Shown here piece after piece: positions 43,047 to 54,900 of a stretch of 64,000 bases of DNA; the stretch's first letter is position 1, and each line of letters starts with the position of its first letter. A model generated the notes under the pieces. That model was not told the origin of the DNA and ran no database searches. It saw only the letters and a list, made by a program, of their open reading frames with translations. The DNA is from Sordariomycetes sp. S80-01Y (taxonomy: Eukaryota > Ascomycota > Sordariomycetes), in the NCBI GenBank assembly GCA_037042185.1, contig JAXQJY010000028.1, forward strand, positions 1,054,001-1,118,000. Reading direction: 5' to 3'. The position numbers and the translations under genes are program-made.

Positions 43047-44352
43047 TTACTCATCGTCCGCAAGCTCCTCGACCTTCGGCGGCGCATAAGACCTCTGTTG
43101 CACGTCACCAGTCTTCACCTGGGTGTCTGTTCCAGTCGTCGTAGCAGATGCAGGGGCAACCTCTCCTTGCGAAGCTGAGAAGGCGTTTCCGGGCACAGCG
43201 GCGGCCTTGCTGCTGCCGCCCTTCTTCTTTTTCTTGGGCTTGGCCGTCTAGAATCGTTAGTCGACGGTCGTTAAGTACTTTCTTCGGAGCAACTCACCTC
43301 GTGCCACGCCCACACCGGCCTGAAGGAGTCCATGAATGATACATCCTCCCACAGGTTGGGGTAAAGCCACAAGCCAGGGGGGACAGCGAAATACGTGATG
43401 CAGAACAGAATAACCCGGAAGATAGCCATGACGAAGAAGAGACCCAAAAGACCCAACATTCCCCAACTCAGGTAGTAAACGCCGAGTCGAAGCTTGAGCG
43501 GCCACAGCGGGTACAGGACAACGGCAAATATGACGACAAGAGCAAGAGCGGCGTAAAGCTTGCGCTGGAGCTGGCTTCCTTCGTATAACCAGGCGTAGTA
43601 CATCTCCTCCTTAGCTTCCTGCTGTTGCTCGATCTTGACGGTCCACTGGCCCTTGACGCGCTTGGGCTTCTTGCCACCCTGTTGAGCGGCTGGTTCGATT
43701 TTTGAGACTCTCAGAGCGAGCATGCTGAGAGGGAGGAGTTTAAAGGCGTTCTCAAGGGAAGCGCGGTCCTTGATCTCGGGGAGGAGAGGGTTCTTCTTGC
43801 GAGCTTTGGCGTAGGCGGGCGACTCAAGGGCTCTCAAAGCACGCTTGACTGTAGCTCATATTAGCATTGACCTCTCTGTCTAATTTCGCAGCAAATACCC
43901 TTAAACATATCCTTGCGCTCGCCATTGAGGATACACGTCCTCGGCTTCAAGTCCTGCTTCTTGAGGAAGTTGGCGACAGCTAGTGCCTCAGGCTTGGGAG
44001 GCCCTGGAGTAATCGCCTGTCTCTGCTGTCCTGGACGCATCTGCTGGGGAGGACCAGGTCTGGGTTGTCCAGGCTGGCCGGGAGGACCACCGCCCTGTTG
44101 CTGAGCCATCCTGGCCGCCATGGCCTTCTCCTGCGCTTGCTTCTTGATATGCTCAATGAATTGCGGGACAGTCATGCCAGCCTTCTGTGCATCCTCCGCA
44201 ATCTTGCGCTGCACGGCTTGGATTTGCTCGGGGGTAGGTCGTTGGCCAGGGGCGATGGGGATGCCACCTGGTCCGCCAGCCATGGGCGCACCTGGAGGGG
44301 GGCCACCTTGAGGTTGGCCCTGGGGAGGGCCTTCGGTTGGTGGTGTGGCCAT
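43047..44352 (-). CDS. SEC62: ER translocation protein Sec62
   Basis: Component of the Sec62/Sec63 complex for post-translational protein import into the ER. Three exons: 44352..43899, 43848..43298 and 43247..43047, with two 50-nt introns, giving 401 aa. The cytosolic N-terminus is Gly/Pro/Gln-rich (GQPGQPRPGPPQQMRPGQQR), followed by the Sec62 core: AVANFLKKQDLKPRTCILNG, ERKDMFKVKRALRALESP. Two membrane spans follow (KLYAALALVVIFAVVLYPLW and WGMLGLLGLFFVMAIFRVIL), then LWLYPNLWEDVSFMDSFRPV. The last exon is a lysine-rich tail (AKPKKKKKGGSSK) ending KVEELADDE. The ATG at 44352 is the first in frame. It diverges from MED21 with 312 bp between starts. Confidence 0.96.
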
Positions 44353-44664
44353 CGTGGGAGTCTGCCGTCTGGAGGAGGGAGGCAGAGGCGGTGATGGAGC
44401 TCGGTGGTGTTGTGACAGAGGGTTGGTCCGTCGAGGGCGACTTAAGACGCCCGTTTTTTTGGGTACCGTTGACGCCAGGGTGTTCACTTGCCGGCGGCGG
44501 GTGGAACGTCAGTACAGTGCGCCAACGTCACCTGCGTTGTCGCGAAAATCTTTCGCACTGTTTCACCACCATCATTTGCGCGCGTCGCAGCGACAGCTCC
44601 AGGACGTTCAGAAGGCATTTAGGCTTCTTTAACAAGTCAATACTTCTGCTTCTGAGTCGACGCG

Positions 44665-45185
44665 ATGAGTGATCGACTCACTCAGGTGCAGGATGCTGTT
44701 GATCAGGTACGTCCCGCTGTGCTTTACCTTTGAAGTGTGATAATTAACTCCCAACCCAGCTCGCCCAGCAGTTCGTGGCCGCGCTGCACTTCATTCGATC
44801 GCGGCACGAAGTTGAAGCTCTAGGGCCGACAGACAAGATCCAGGAGGTCAAGACAGAGAATTCCATGGAGCAAAGTACGAACCCGACCCATATTGTTGTT
44901 CAAACCCCCAGCTGACCGGATCCAGTCGACTCGCTCTCCGCCGACGAATTCCAAGCTGGCATGACCGAGCTGTCGCGCGACATCATTACGAAGGAGCAAC
45001 AGATCGAGTACCTCATTTCGATGCTTCCTGGTTTGGACAATAGCGAGAAGGATCAACAGCGCGTGATCAGGGAGCTGGAGGAGGATTTGAAGGCCGCTGA
45101 GATCCAACGACAAGAGGCCCTGAAGGAGAGGGATCAAATACTGGCAGAGCTGGACCGTGTGATCCAGAGCATCAGGCGTCCCTGA
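44665..45185 (+). CDS. MED21: Mediator subunit 21 (Srb7)
   Basis: Middle-module subunit of Mediator, which pairs with Med7 in a hinge and links activators to RNA polymerase II. Three exons: 44665..44706, 44760..44874 and 44926..45185, with introns of 53 and 51 nt (branch GCTGACC in the second), giving 138 aa. The first exon has only 14 codons but carries the conserved start [14 protein letters not shown], running into [18 protein letters not shown] long coiled coil follows ([20 protein letters not shown], then [20 protein letters not shown]) and ends [10 protein letters not shown]. Length and wording match Med21 closely. It is convergent with the nucleotidase gene, with ends 180 bp apart. Confidence 0.95.
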
Positions 45186-45364
45186 AATTACACCCATTTG
45201 GGAATAAGTGTCTTTTTCGATGCATAGCGAGGAGTTCTTCATATGGAGTACGGGATACGGGATGCGGGATGGTCGGGCTGCTGCCCGTAACTTAGGAACA
45301 GTATTGATGCAACGGCAGAATTCTAGTCAATGGTGGATCTATTTATGGCTCTGTTCTGGTCTCT

Positions 45365-46180
45365 CTATGCCGACTTGAAGAAGTGGGGGAAGATATTGCG
45401 CAGCTCTTCCAGGTGTGCGATTTGATGCTGAGAAGCTTTCTTCTCGGGCTGTGGAAGTCCATCCTCGAGCAAGTGTGCTGTATTCCAGCCTAGTTCTGCC
45501 GCCTTCTCGCAATTCTGGTAAGAATCGTCGACGAAGTAGCAATCCTCCATGCGCTCAACTCCAGCTTCTTGCATGGCCTTTCGGTACATCGCAGGCTGAG
45601 GCTTGCAAACAAAGGGCACAGCCGAGTAGTCGCAGTACGTCAGCCCAGAGAACTGATCATCAATTCCCAAAAGCTTAACTACCCTCTTTCCATGAGTGAC
45701 ATATGCATTTGTGAGAAGCCACACCGTAACTTTGCTTCTGTCAATGTCTTGGAGCAGCTTGCGCAACTCGGGGTTGGGTTTGATGATGTCTTCGAGGGGC
45801 AAGGCGTCATCGACCTTGGCGTTGTAGTCGAGGGGGTCGATTTGGTGGTGACGAACGAGTCCTTCGATGGCGAGGCCGTAGTGAGTGTAGTACTGCTTGT
45901 GAAGCCGTACGGCTTCCTCGTGGGGAAGACTCAGATGCTCCGAGAAATACTTGTCGATGAGGTCGGCCATGATCTCAAAGACCCGGGTGCCTGCGACAGA
46001 GTCAACACACGCACTCTCTCAGAACACAGCTAGAGTTAAGGTAATCCGTACTTCTAGGGTATAGGCAGTTGTCGATGTCGCTGAGACTCATCAGTGCTGG
46101 TCAGAATAGCACCATTCATGACGCGCAACTCACAAAAAGAGCACCGGCTTGCCGGGCTGAGACTCGCCCGCATCTCCCAT
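45365..46180 (-). CDS. HAD-family pyrimidine 5'-nucleotidase (Sdt1/Phm8 type)
   Basis: HAD-superfamily phosphatase likely removing phosphate from UMP, CMP or related nucleotides, as Sdt1 and Phm8 do in yeast. Three exons: 46180..46134, 46080..46052 (29 nt) and 45990..45365, with introns of 53 and 61 nt, giving 233 aa. Motif I, FFDIDNCLYPRS with the catalytic Asp near residues 17 and 19, is assembled across all three exons, and the tiny exon holds most of it. Motif II is LLTNAYVTH, motif III uses the Lys in CKPQPAMYRKAM, and motif IV is CYFVDDSYQNC. The helical cap (HKQYYTHYGLAIEGLVRHHQ) fits the SDT1 subgroup. The unspliced frame would start at 45,970 and lack the active site, so the upstream exons matter. 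Confidence 0.9.
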
Positions 46181-47158
46181 TGTGAAAGAAGAAGAGGTTC
46201 GCAAAAGATCCGACAGTTGTCTTCTCTAAAGTGTGGAACGGTGGTCTATCGAATAGGTTGCGCTGCGGGTATGTGTAAGTTCAAGGATATGTAGAGGGTG
46301 GTCCGGCGAGCATGCGCAGGGTAGCGATGGGGATTTACTGAGGTAGGCTAGCTTACAAGTGTTCGAGGTGGCAAGTAAAACAGGCCGTATCTTCTTGGGA
46401 TTGATGAAGGCAGACACCGGCAGTAATGCTTTCGACAAGAACAAAGATGATGAAATACTTAAGCTCAGAGTGCTACAACGATTTTCATGACCACCTGTTA
46501 GAAATCCTCAGGCGCAAGGAGTGGTTGACTCATCCATCAAGCTCAGTCTCAAGGCCGATCCCCGGCGTCTCTTTCGAATTGTATGGGTAATCTCATGAAT
46601 CCGCGACGACTTCTTCGGTTTAGACAGCCTTGTCTACGCTATCTACATAGCCTAGTACACTAATATTGACCGAGGCTAGTCCTGGAGTACAGTAGTGCCA
46701 CCAGGTCGCCAGACTGCACTGGTTCGCTCAAAGTTGGAGGACAGCGGCCGGAGCGCACAGCCGGAGCGCACAGCCGGAGCGCACAGCCGGAGCGCACCTG
46801 GCAGTGACGATTGCGGTTCACAACTGCCCGGGCCAATGAAATCACCTGCGCCAGAAGCGTCACGAATTTTGCCGCCCTCCCTGGTCACCGCCTTCCAAGG
46901 TTCCAACCAAGATGCGATCCTGGCCTTTCGTCCAACCTAAATTTTGAAGATCTTGCGACCGAACTTAGTTGTCTTTCCCACAACATTATCGCATCATTTC
47001 CGAACACTAGATTGCGGGAAGCTGTGTCAGGGAAGACGAAGTCAACCACCCGTCTGCAGGTGGCAAGCAAAAGCGGCTGCTTTCCAAACATCGACACAGA
47101 GCTTCAACCGCGACGCGTTTGTTTGCTACTCTGCGTGAGCTGCTAACGATCCTCTGCT
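46181..47158. other. Intergenic region, nucleotidase to disordered-protein gene
   Basis: About 1 kb of divergent upstream sequence containing the 13-bp minisatellite and no supportable gene. Confidence 0.4.
46747..46798. repeat. 13-bp minisatellite, four units
   Basis: Four head-to-tail copies of GCCGGAGCGCACA, the last ending in C. There are no spacers, so this is not a CRISPR array. It lies about 360 bp upstream of the large disordered-protein gene. Copy number at such sites often varies between strains. Confidence 0.9.
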
Positions 47159-49615
47159 ATGGCCCAAGGCCAGGCCTCTATAGCCGAGCCTTACGCGTCC
47201 AGAGTTCCCGAGAGCGCGTCCGCGCAGGACCTCAAGGCCCTTCGAAACTATGACAAGATAACCCAGCTTCGCGATGCCATCTTGGCTGGCACACACCCGA
47301 CTATCAAGCTACCTCAAGGAGTTGCTGCGTCAAAGTGGTCGCCATCAGGCTCGAAGGAGGCATCGCGGTCTACGGCAGCACTAAGAGCTAGGCCAAGTCA
47401 GCAAACATCTGCGTCAGCGGAGGCGATCTTGTCGGGCAGTCAACCGGCGACTGCACCCCAGCATGCTACGGCAACTTCATCTTACGAAGCAAGGACCGCG
47501 GACATCAATCCTCTCTTTCTACAGAAGTCCGACGAGCTTATAAAGGCGGAATTCAGGGTACAAAGGAAGAGACTTGAGCAAGCGCTTGCAGAAGAATGGG
47601 CACAACACCGGTTCAAACAGGACTATCAGGAGTCGTACTCTGATCAGGACCTTACGGGGTTCCTTTTGAAGGCGCTCGGCGTTGTTCAAGCTTCTAATCC
47701 TGCTCCTGCTGTTGCGCCCGCTGCTGAAGGCCATACTGCTAACAACGAAGCCGCAAGTGACTCCTTCGACAACGACACTTTCTACTCCTCAAAACACCCA
47801 ACTCCCGAATCGAACCTCACATCCAGAGTACGAAACGATTCCGAAGAGATAAAAGCCTCACAGCCGTCTGAGAATAGAGTTGCCCCTGCAAGCAATGCGC
47901 CTGCACCATTGTACGAACAAACCTCACACCTCGGCCACAGCCACTATGGCCACGGCAGCGGCCATGTCTCTCCACCGCACCCTTTCCATGTCCAAGCTAC
48001 CGCTCGACCAAAGGATTTGCCGATGGCGCCTGCCCCCTTCCAGGTACCTGGATTGAATAACTATACCGAACAGACCGATAAAGCCCTGCACATGACTGGA
48101 AGCCAGCAGCAGACACTGCCCGCAGGTTCTTCAGCCTCTCATATAACAGGAAGTGGTCAGCCGTATAGAAATGCGCAGGAGCATCTGGACGATTCTTATG
48201 TGGAGAATCATCCTCCGTCTCCTCTAGTAAGAGGTGAAGACATCGTCCCAGCCCCTGCGCAGCCTGTCCAAGTTCCTTCGTACACAGTGGAAGGATATCA
48301 AGCACCGCCGGCTGAGCTTAGGGTGAAAACACCGCGAGGTGCGCCCGCTCAGGTCACTGCCCTGAGGAATGAGCCCGTGTCTGTGGACAGCCCAGAAAGC
48401 TCACCACAAAGTGGGAAGGAAAGGAAGAGAGCGAAGAAGAAGAAAAGGAAGGCAGACAGGCAAGGGCCGGAAGAAATCATGCCCTACATTAAGCCTGAGC
48501 CACGATCGCCCTCGCCTATGACTGCACCCAGTTACATCCGCCCCCAGAAGCGTCGGAGGCAGGCTACAAGATCCGGTAATAACTCTGATCAGGACGAGGT
48601 CATGGTACCTGCACCTCCGCCGCAGCACCACGTGTCCAGCTACCAGGATCCTGTGCCTGCTGGCTATGCTGTTCCTCACGGATACCCTCAGCGGTCAGCT
48701 AGTGCCGCTGTTGCTCCAGGTCCTAGATACTACGATGGGGGTTACGGCTCAGAGCAGGTCTACGCTCCTCGACCGCCTCCCAGCCGCTATGTTGAGCGTC
48801 CACCTAGTGTTGCTTACGCCAGGCCCCCTCCTCACGCAGTTGCAGACGATCGTTACAGCCAGCCACAAGCGATCTATCGCGAGCGTTACGAAACGTCTAG
48901 GATGAGTGTTCGTCCTGATACAGACCCGTACGTTGGCCAACCGATGCCACCACCACAGCCTCAAAGAGTCTATGTCGATTCATCTGGGCGCGAGTATCTC
49001 GAGCCATCCCGAGCGCCAGCCCGCCAGTCTGTCGCACCCCCAACACGCGAAGTCGTGTATGAGCAACCACTGCCGCGGGCTGTATCGCGGTATCCCGGCT
49101 ACGACGAGGACAGGGAGGTTATATATGCCCAACCTCCATCGGCGTATCCTGGGCCGCGACGGGTTGTCACGCAGCCAGAGTACACGTCTAGGAGCTATGT
49201 CGAGCCGCCGCGAGAGTACTCGGGGCGTCCAGGAGGGGTGCCCCCAACCGAGTACGTCCCTACCATGCCCCCACCCAGCAACCACCACGGCGGTCCACCT
49301 CCTGAGGACTACCGCAGAGCAGGCAGCGTTCGCCCATCAGGAGCCATTCGCTATTATGAGCCGATACAGAGCACACGACCCGAGGCACCTCCACACCCTC
49401 CAAGGCACCCGGAGGCTTATCGTGTAGAGTACACGCCACAGCCTCCAGCTGAGGCGCCAGGTCACTATCGGGGCTATAGCACAAGGCCGCCAGAGCCCTA
49501 TTACGGGCAACCGCCTATTCGTCAAGGCGACGAACAAGGCTATGTCGAGAGGCCCGGAGGAGCTGATCACGGAGTCGTATATGCTAATGGCGGCCGAAGG
49601 GAAGCGTATCCATGA
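47159..49615 (+). CDS. Large disordered Pro/Tyr-rich protein of unknown function
   Basis: Single exon, 818 aa. The N-terminal part has one structured-looking segment: LKALRNYDKITQLRDAILAG near residues 25-45, and RVQRKRLEQALAEEWAQHRF near 132-152, a likely coiled coil. The middle is Pro/Ser/Ala-rich, with a strongly basic cluster (KERKRAKKKKRKADRQ) that could be a nuclear localisation signal, followed by IMPYIKPEPRSPSP and a second basic patch (PQKRRRQATR). The last 300 residues are low-complexity Tyr/Pro/Arg-rich, with many YxxPPP, RYVERPPS and YVEPPREY motifs. No enzymatic domain is visible. Composition suggests a nuclear, possibly RNA-associated or condensate-forming protein, which is inference. 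Single-exon coding over 2.4 kb without stops supports it as a real gene. Confidence 0.88.
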   Translation: MAQGQASIAEPYASRVPESASAQDLKALRNYDKITQLRDAILAGTHPTIKLPQGVAASKWSPSGSKEASRSTAALRARPSQQTSASAEAILSGSQPATAPQHATATSSYEARTADINPLFLQKSDELIKAEFRVQRKRLEQALAEEWAQHRFKQDYQESYSDQDLTGFLLKALGVVQASNPAPAVAPAAEGHTANNEAASDSFDNDTFYSSKHPTPESNLTSRVRNDSEEIKASQPSENRVAPASNAPAPLYEQTSHLGHSHYGHGSGHVSPPHPFHVQATARPKDLPMAPAPFQVPGLNNYTEQTDKALHMTGSQQQTLPAGSSASHITGSGQPYRNAQEHLDDSYVENHPPSPLVRGEDIVPAPAQPVQVPSYTVEGYQAPPAELRVKTPRGAPAQVTALRNEPVSVDSPESSPQSGKERKRAKKKKRKADRQGPEEIMPYIKPEPRSPSPMTAPSYIRPQKRRRQATRSGNNSDQDEVMVPAPPPQHHVSSYQDPVPAGYAVPHGYPQRSASAAVAPGPRYYDGGYGSEQVYAPRPPPSRYVERPPSVAYARPPPHAVADDRYSQPQAIYRERYETSRMSVRPDTDPYVGQPMPPPQPQRVYVDSSGREYLEPSRAPARQSVAPPTREVVYEQPLPRAVSRYPGYDEDREVIYAQPPSAYPGPRRVVTQPEYTSRSYVEPPREYSGRPGGVPPTEYVPTMPPPSNHHGGPPPEDYRRAGSVRPSGAIRYYEPIQSTRPEAPPHPPRHPEAYRVEYTPQPPAEAPGHYRGYSTRPPEPYYGQPPIRQGDEQGYVERPGGADHGVVYANGGRREAYP

Positions 49616-51641
49616 ACCGGGAGTCTAGCGAATGATGGTTTGAGCAACATACGGGTTATTGGAATACTGTAGACTTGGGATCAAGCACGCTCGGTCGCGC
49701 GCTATGAGGCTTCTGCAAGCCTATGCCGCTTCGATTCAGCAAAATGATATTCTAATCACAATACAACATAGGAGCCTTCAGCTCGTGTCAAAACTGAAAC
49801 AAGATCTCTCGCGATAGTCACTTCGCTCACCTAGGCAGTGACAGTGAGGTACTGGAGACCCGCTGATTAGGGTGATTGCACACATCAAGGGAGAGAAAAT
49901 AAGCTCTATTAATACTGAGTTGTTCCAGCCGCGCAGCCGAATTCTTAAAGTCGACTGCCGTCAGCCCCGGTATTAGTATGCAGGGTCGTCATGTCTCTCA
50001 GATGCGACGGTTGCTCGTTTTGACCCTCTCGCGCCAGAAGCAACGCTGGGTCGGTGAACACGTGCCGGTTAGTAACGCAATAAAGTCAATAGTGGTGGAA
50101 ACGGATGGTATATGAATGGCATAACGGAATGCTGATATTGATATAAACAGCATGGAGCACGAAGGCTCGAGTACTCTCCCGAAGGCCTCGGGCCCAACTC
50201 GATGGAAGCAGTCAGTACTGGGGTACCAGCGAGCACAGATGCTCTTGTGGTGACCCATCAGGGGCCAGGGGCCAGGGAGGGGAAGCTCTGGGTCCTTCGG
50301 TGTCTCGCACTTGACTTTGACACCGAGACTGCATCTTCCCCTGACAGTGCTGTCCCGTTTGCTAGTGAGTTGCATGTATTACCAAGCCCTTTCCCAACAG
50401 AAGTCTACTGCCTTGGAAAAGACGACTTGGAGATCGAGCCAACGAGGAGCCAGAAGAGCGACTGTTGGAAACTTGGAGATGGCTGGAAATGTGTGGAGAC
50501 GGAAGCTTCGAGGGTCCAGAGTTCGAACCAAGCCACGCTGGGACGCGAGGCCAGGAATCGACGCTTCGGTTCAGATGTTCCGGGACGGGTGGAGGACGAT
50601 CTGGCTGCCTTCAAGCTATGGTCTCAAATTAGCTAGTGAATGATTAACAGCCCGGAGAGGCAAATTGAGAGCTGTCTGACGCTTTGATGTGCTGTAAGAT
50701 CTGATGAAAGGGGCATGCAAGTGTCAAGACCCTGAGGAGCGAAGACCTGGTCCCTTGCTGACAGGCAGGGCCTGTATGTGCCTCTGCCTTGTCTGCAGTT
50801 CAAGGTTGCGGTGGTGTTGGTGGCCAGTAGATGGTGTGGTAGCGGCTGCGTTGCCTGTCCACATGATGACGACAGTCTCGGGCCTTCACGATGTCATGTT
50901 GCCGCGTTTGCCATGGAAGATGTATCCTGTTCTTTGAGTCGCAAAAGTTGGACTGCCAGACCTGCGTTGGTTTTGTCGTAGCTTCTGGCATTGCTTCTCC
51001 TACGGAGGTGGAGAGAGATGGCGTATGGCGCCCTGCTGGTCGGCTCCCGGCTCTGTTCCAGATGTCATGCCCTCCATGTGCCACGCTGTGCCGGGGCCCC
51101 CCATCACGCAGCTTGGCTCTTTGGCGGGTGCACAAGCTGTGCCTCAGCTCCAACGAAAGCATGTCGTGGTTCGCATCAAGTGGCAAGCTTGCGAGTGAGA
51201 AGGCAGCACGACAGATGTGCTGGCTCTCAACGCTGTTCTGTAGGTAGCGGCCCGCTGGCGGAGAGCAAGCTGACCAGCTGAGCTGAGCGAGGGATCGAAG
51301 CTCAAGTGGAGGTCCGGTGCGTTTCGAGACCCCAGTCGACTGGGTTGTCGAGCTTGGGTCGGGTCGTTAGGCAAGCCGTGGCGTGGCGTAGGGAATGCTA
51401 TCACGCGATACCTCTTTAGAACCCGCTTTTGGCCTTGGAATCGAGGCTCCACCCCGGCAGCCCTGGAGGCTCTCAGTGTCCTAAAGCCCCAGCCCTGCTG
51501 CCAGTAGCGCTTAGCGATAGACGGGTACATTCTGCTGTGCTTGGGATCCGCTGCAGCTCGGGGTCACTGGCTATCGCCTGGATATCATCCGTCACCCTCA
51601 CCACCGGCAACAGCACCAGCCCGTCCATCGACAGCGACTCT
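49616..51641. other. 2-kb gene-free region
   Basis: Between the disordered-protein gene and the KH gene. Short frames on both strands (for example 50,202-50,636 and 50,891-51,247 plus) show no family likeness. Part of this is probably a long promoter or leader of the KH gene. Confidence 0.4.
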
Positions 51642-51800
51642 CAGGCTTCCTCCTTCCTCCTCCCCCACCCTTACGTCTTCTTCTGTCTCCCTCTTCAACA
51701 CGTCTCTGTCTCCCAAGAGACTCGGAAAGCAACCCTCCCATCACCCAATTCTTCACTTCTTTTCCATTCTATTTCATTTCTTTCTCCCCGTTCCGCGGGC
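51642..51800 (+). promoter_or_regulatory. Pyrimidine-rich leader of the KH-domain gene
   Basis: A dense C/T tract (runs such as TCCTCCTTCCTCCTCCCCCAC and TTTCTTTCTCCCC) lies 150-300 bp upstream of the ATG at 51947. CT-rich stretches of this kind commonly mark transcription start regions of well-expressed genes in filamentous fungi. Confidence 0.45.
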
Positions 51801-51946
51801 TTCCATTCTCGCCCTCACGATACCCCCTCCCTTCGTCTTTCGGCCTCCTTTCTCATTCCAGACCCTCGGGCAACCTTGGGATCTTGAGGCCCCCTCTTAC
51901 GACTCGTTCCGATCCGACCGACTGCCACACTCGTCTTCCGCCCATT

Positions 51947-54900
51947 ATGAACAAGCTGGCTAATATGCGGCAATGGGGTGAAAGAATCGGCCCCAATTTC
52001 GTCATGGGACGACCCAACCCCAACGTACCCATGAATATGAACGCCCACCCGAAGAACGCGCCGCAGGCTGGACCACCGTTGAGCTCGCCCCACGCCGCCG
52101 ATGCTACGATTCACTGTTCCTTCCAAGTCCCCTTCGCCTCCGACCTTGCCGGCCCCAACACTGAGGACATCCTCCATGCTACCACCGATGCTGTCTTGCG
52201 GTGGACTCATCCAGAGGATGCTGCCGATGATGTTCCGGTCCACGAGCTGCCTGTTCACGTTCAGGGTGTCAGCACTTTGACGAGGTTATGTCAGGACCTC
52301 ACGAGTGGACCTCTGCCCATCGAGGCTTACGTCTCTACGACCCCAGCCGGCAACGGGAAAGGCGGACAGGTCACCACGATCTGCTTGTCCGGCTCGCCGG
52401 ATCTGGTGTACAAGAGCAGGGAGGCCATCTTCAACGACACCCCCATTGCCATGCGTTGCACAACCATCGACATCGACGGCAACCTGGTCTGTGATCTGAA
52501 GGCTGGGAAGCTGAGAGATTCTGTTACCGACACCATAGACTACATTTCGAGCTTCTGTGGAGTTGACATCTTCCTTCTCGGGCCGAAGTTGACCCCGATG
52601 GTTGACGGCATGACTGGCGAGGCTGAGATGCGGATGGACCAGCGCTGGAGAGTTGCCATTTACGGAGACCCGCTGTCGTCCGAACATGCAAAAGTCCGGG
52701 TTCTGATTCATATTGATACACTGGTTTGTGCCCCTCCCCTTACTGGGTCTTTCACCTCTGACCGATTCCTAGCTTGGTCGTATCCCCGACAGCGTCAAGG
52801 TTGACCATTCCTTGCATCAAATCATCTGTGGCCGGCACCGCAAGAACATCAAGCTCATCGAATCATCGACCAACACCGCCATCTACTTCCCACCCCTGTT
52901 CTCTCAGATCAACAGGTACTGCCCTGCGAACGCCAGCCGACGAGACCCTAACGACATTTTCATCACTGGAGACAGCCCTGAGGCAATTCGCGAGGCGAAG
53001 CAGAAGATTCATGAGATTGTGACCAGAGTTCGCCTCTATATCAAAGATGTGACTTTACCGGCAGCAAAAATCGACAGCATACTGCTTGACCGTACCGAGA
53101 AGGTACGCAAGATCCTCGAGGCCAACGGTACCTACATCATGTTCCCGGCCCTGGGCACCCAACGGACCACAGTTCGCGTACAGGGCAGCGAAGGTATTCC
53201 CGTGGAGCGGACTGTACGCGAGCTCATGAACCTCGCTGGCCAGTTCTATGCTGCTGGCTGGTACATCCAGCAGGCCGATGCTCGCAACCTGCCTGGTCCT
53301 GCTGATGTTCGGCACATGCTTGGCGAGATTTGCACAACCTCGGGCGCTGACTTGATCTTCGACAAGATGAGCTTCAACGTCACCGGCTCTGACGACGCGG
53401 TGAAGCATGCCCTGATAGTTCTGTCAGACATCAATTTCGTGGCGCAGTCTCAATATCAGATTCGTGTCAAGATCGAGCTGGCCAACGAGCACAAGGAGTT
53501 CGTCAGTGGCAAGAAGAACGGAAAGATCAACAAAATCATGGGACAGAGCAATGTTCAAATCATCTTCGATGGCTTCAACGAGTATAACTTCAACATCGAT
53601 GTCATGGCTGCTAGCTACGAGTCTATGAAACAAGGCCTCATGCTCGTTGAACAGGAGATGCCTGCCTCCATCTCGTTCCACGTGCCCGACCAGTACCACA
53701 AGCGCATTATTGGCATTGGCGGTCAGCACATCCAGCGCATTATGAAGAAGCACTCTGTCTTCGTCAAGTTCTCAAATGCTATGGACAGAGGCGGAATGGG
53801 ACGCGAGGACGATGACATCAAGGTCGATAATGTCATCTGCCGCACCCCAGCGCGCAACGCGCAAAACCTGGACGCCGTGAAGAATGAGATCTTGGAGATG
53901 GTCGACAGAACTGTAAGTGCGCTTACGTGGCCGGTGAACTCTACTGACATATGCAGGATTCTGAGTACACCACTCAGATTGTCAACGTTGATCGCTTGTA
54001 TCATCGTCAGCTCATTGCTCGCCTCAGCGAGATCGAGGCACTCGAGCAGAAGAACAATTGCAAGATCAATTTCCCCAGCACAGAGCAGGCAAGCGATGAG
54101 GTTACCGTGACAGGTCCTCAGTGGCAGGTGCCGCACTGTGTTGATGAGTTCTTGGGCATGGTTCCCGACCATCATGAACTCTTTGTGGCGAAAGAGGACG
54201 CCCTGGTCCAGTTCCTCGAGAGTCCCCAATTCAAGGAAGAGCTCGTTCAGAAGCTCAAGGCTCATCACGAGGTTCAGATGACGGTCAACGACAAATCTGA
54301 GGAGACGACTGAGGATGGCAAACCTACCATTGCAATCCGCTGGGGGTTCACCCGCAATAACGCAGGATCCCTCCGGGATGCCGTCGACTTCTTGATGGCG
54401 GAAATGACGAAGCAAGGCATTGAGATCAACGTGGTAAAGGGTTCTCTCCCTCGTCCCAAGTCGGACTCATTCGAAGACACCCTCCAATACTTCGACTCGA
54501 AGCTGCTCCAACACGCTCCGTCATCTGCGACGACCGACACTCAAGCCCAGCCTGCGTTCGGCGATGAGATCGCCCGTGAGCGTAGCAGCATCCTCGACCG
54601 CCTACGCAAGCCGGGAAGCATGACTTCGATATCGTCCTTCCTCGACCGCAGAAAGAACAGCTCTCGTTCGCCCAACGGCAACTTCTTCAAGGGGTCGAGC
54701 AACGTCTCCAAGTCATCGCTTATCTCGATCGAGTCTGCTCGCAGCTTCAATGCGGACCGCAACCCCTGGAACGACAGTGGTGTCAACCTCCCAGACGACG
54801 ACAACCCCTGGGCACCCCGCCCCGTCAGCAACCACGTTGATGGCAAACTCGGCCTTCCGATCCCCGGCGACATCACGCCCCGCCACCATGCCCGCGTCTC

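Noticed and set aside
46747-46798. Possible CRISPR-like repeat
   Set aside because: Units of 13 bp are directly adjacent with no spacers; it is a eukaryotic minisatellite.
50202-51281. Several overlapping plus-strand frames
   Set aside because: None has a domain, coding bias or splice context, and they overlap in all three frames.
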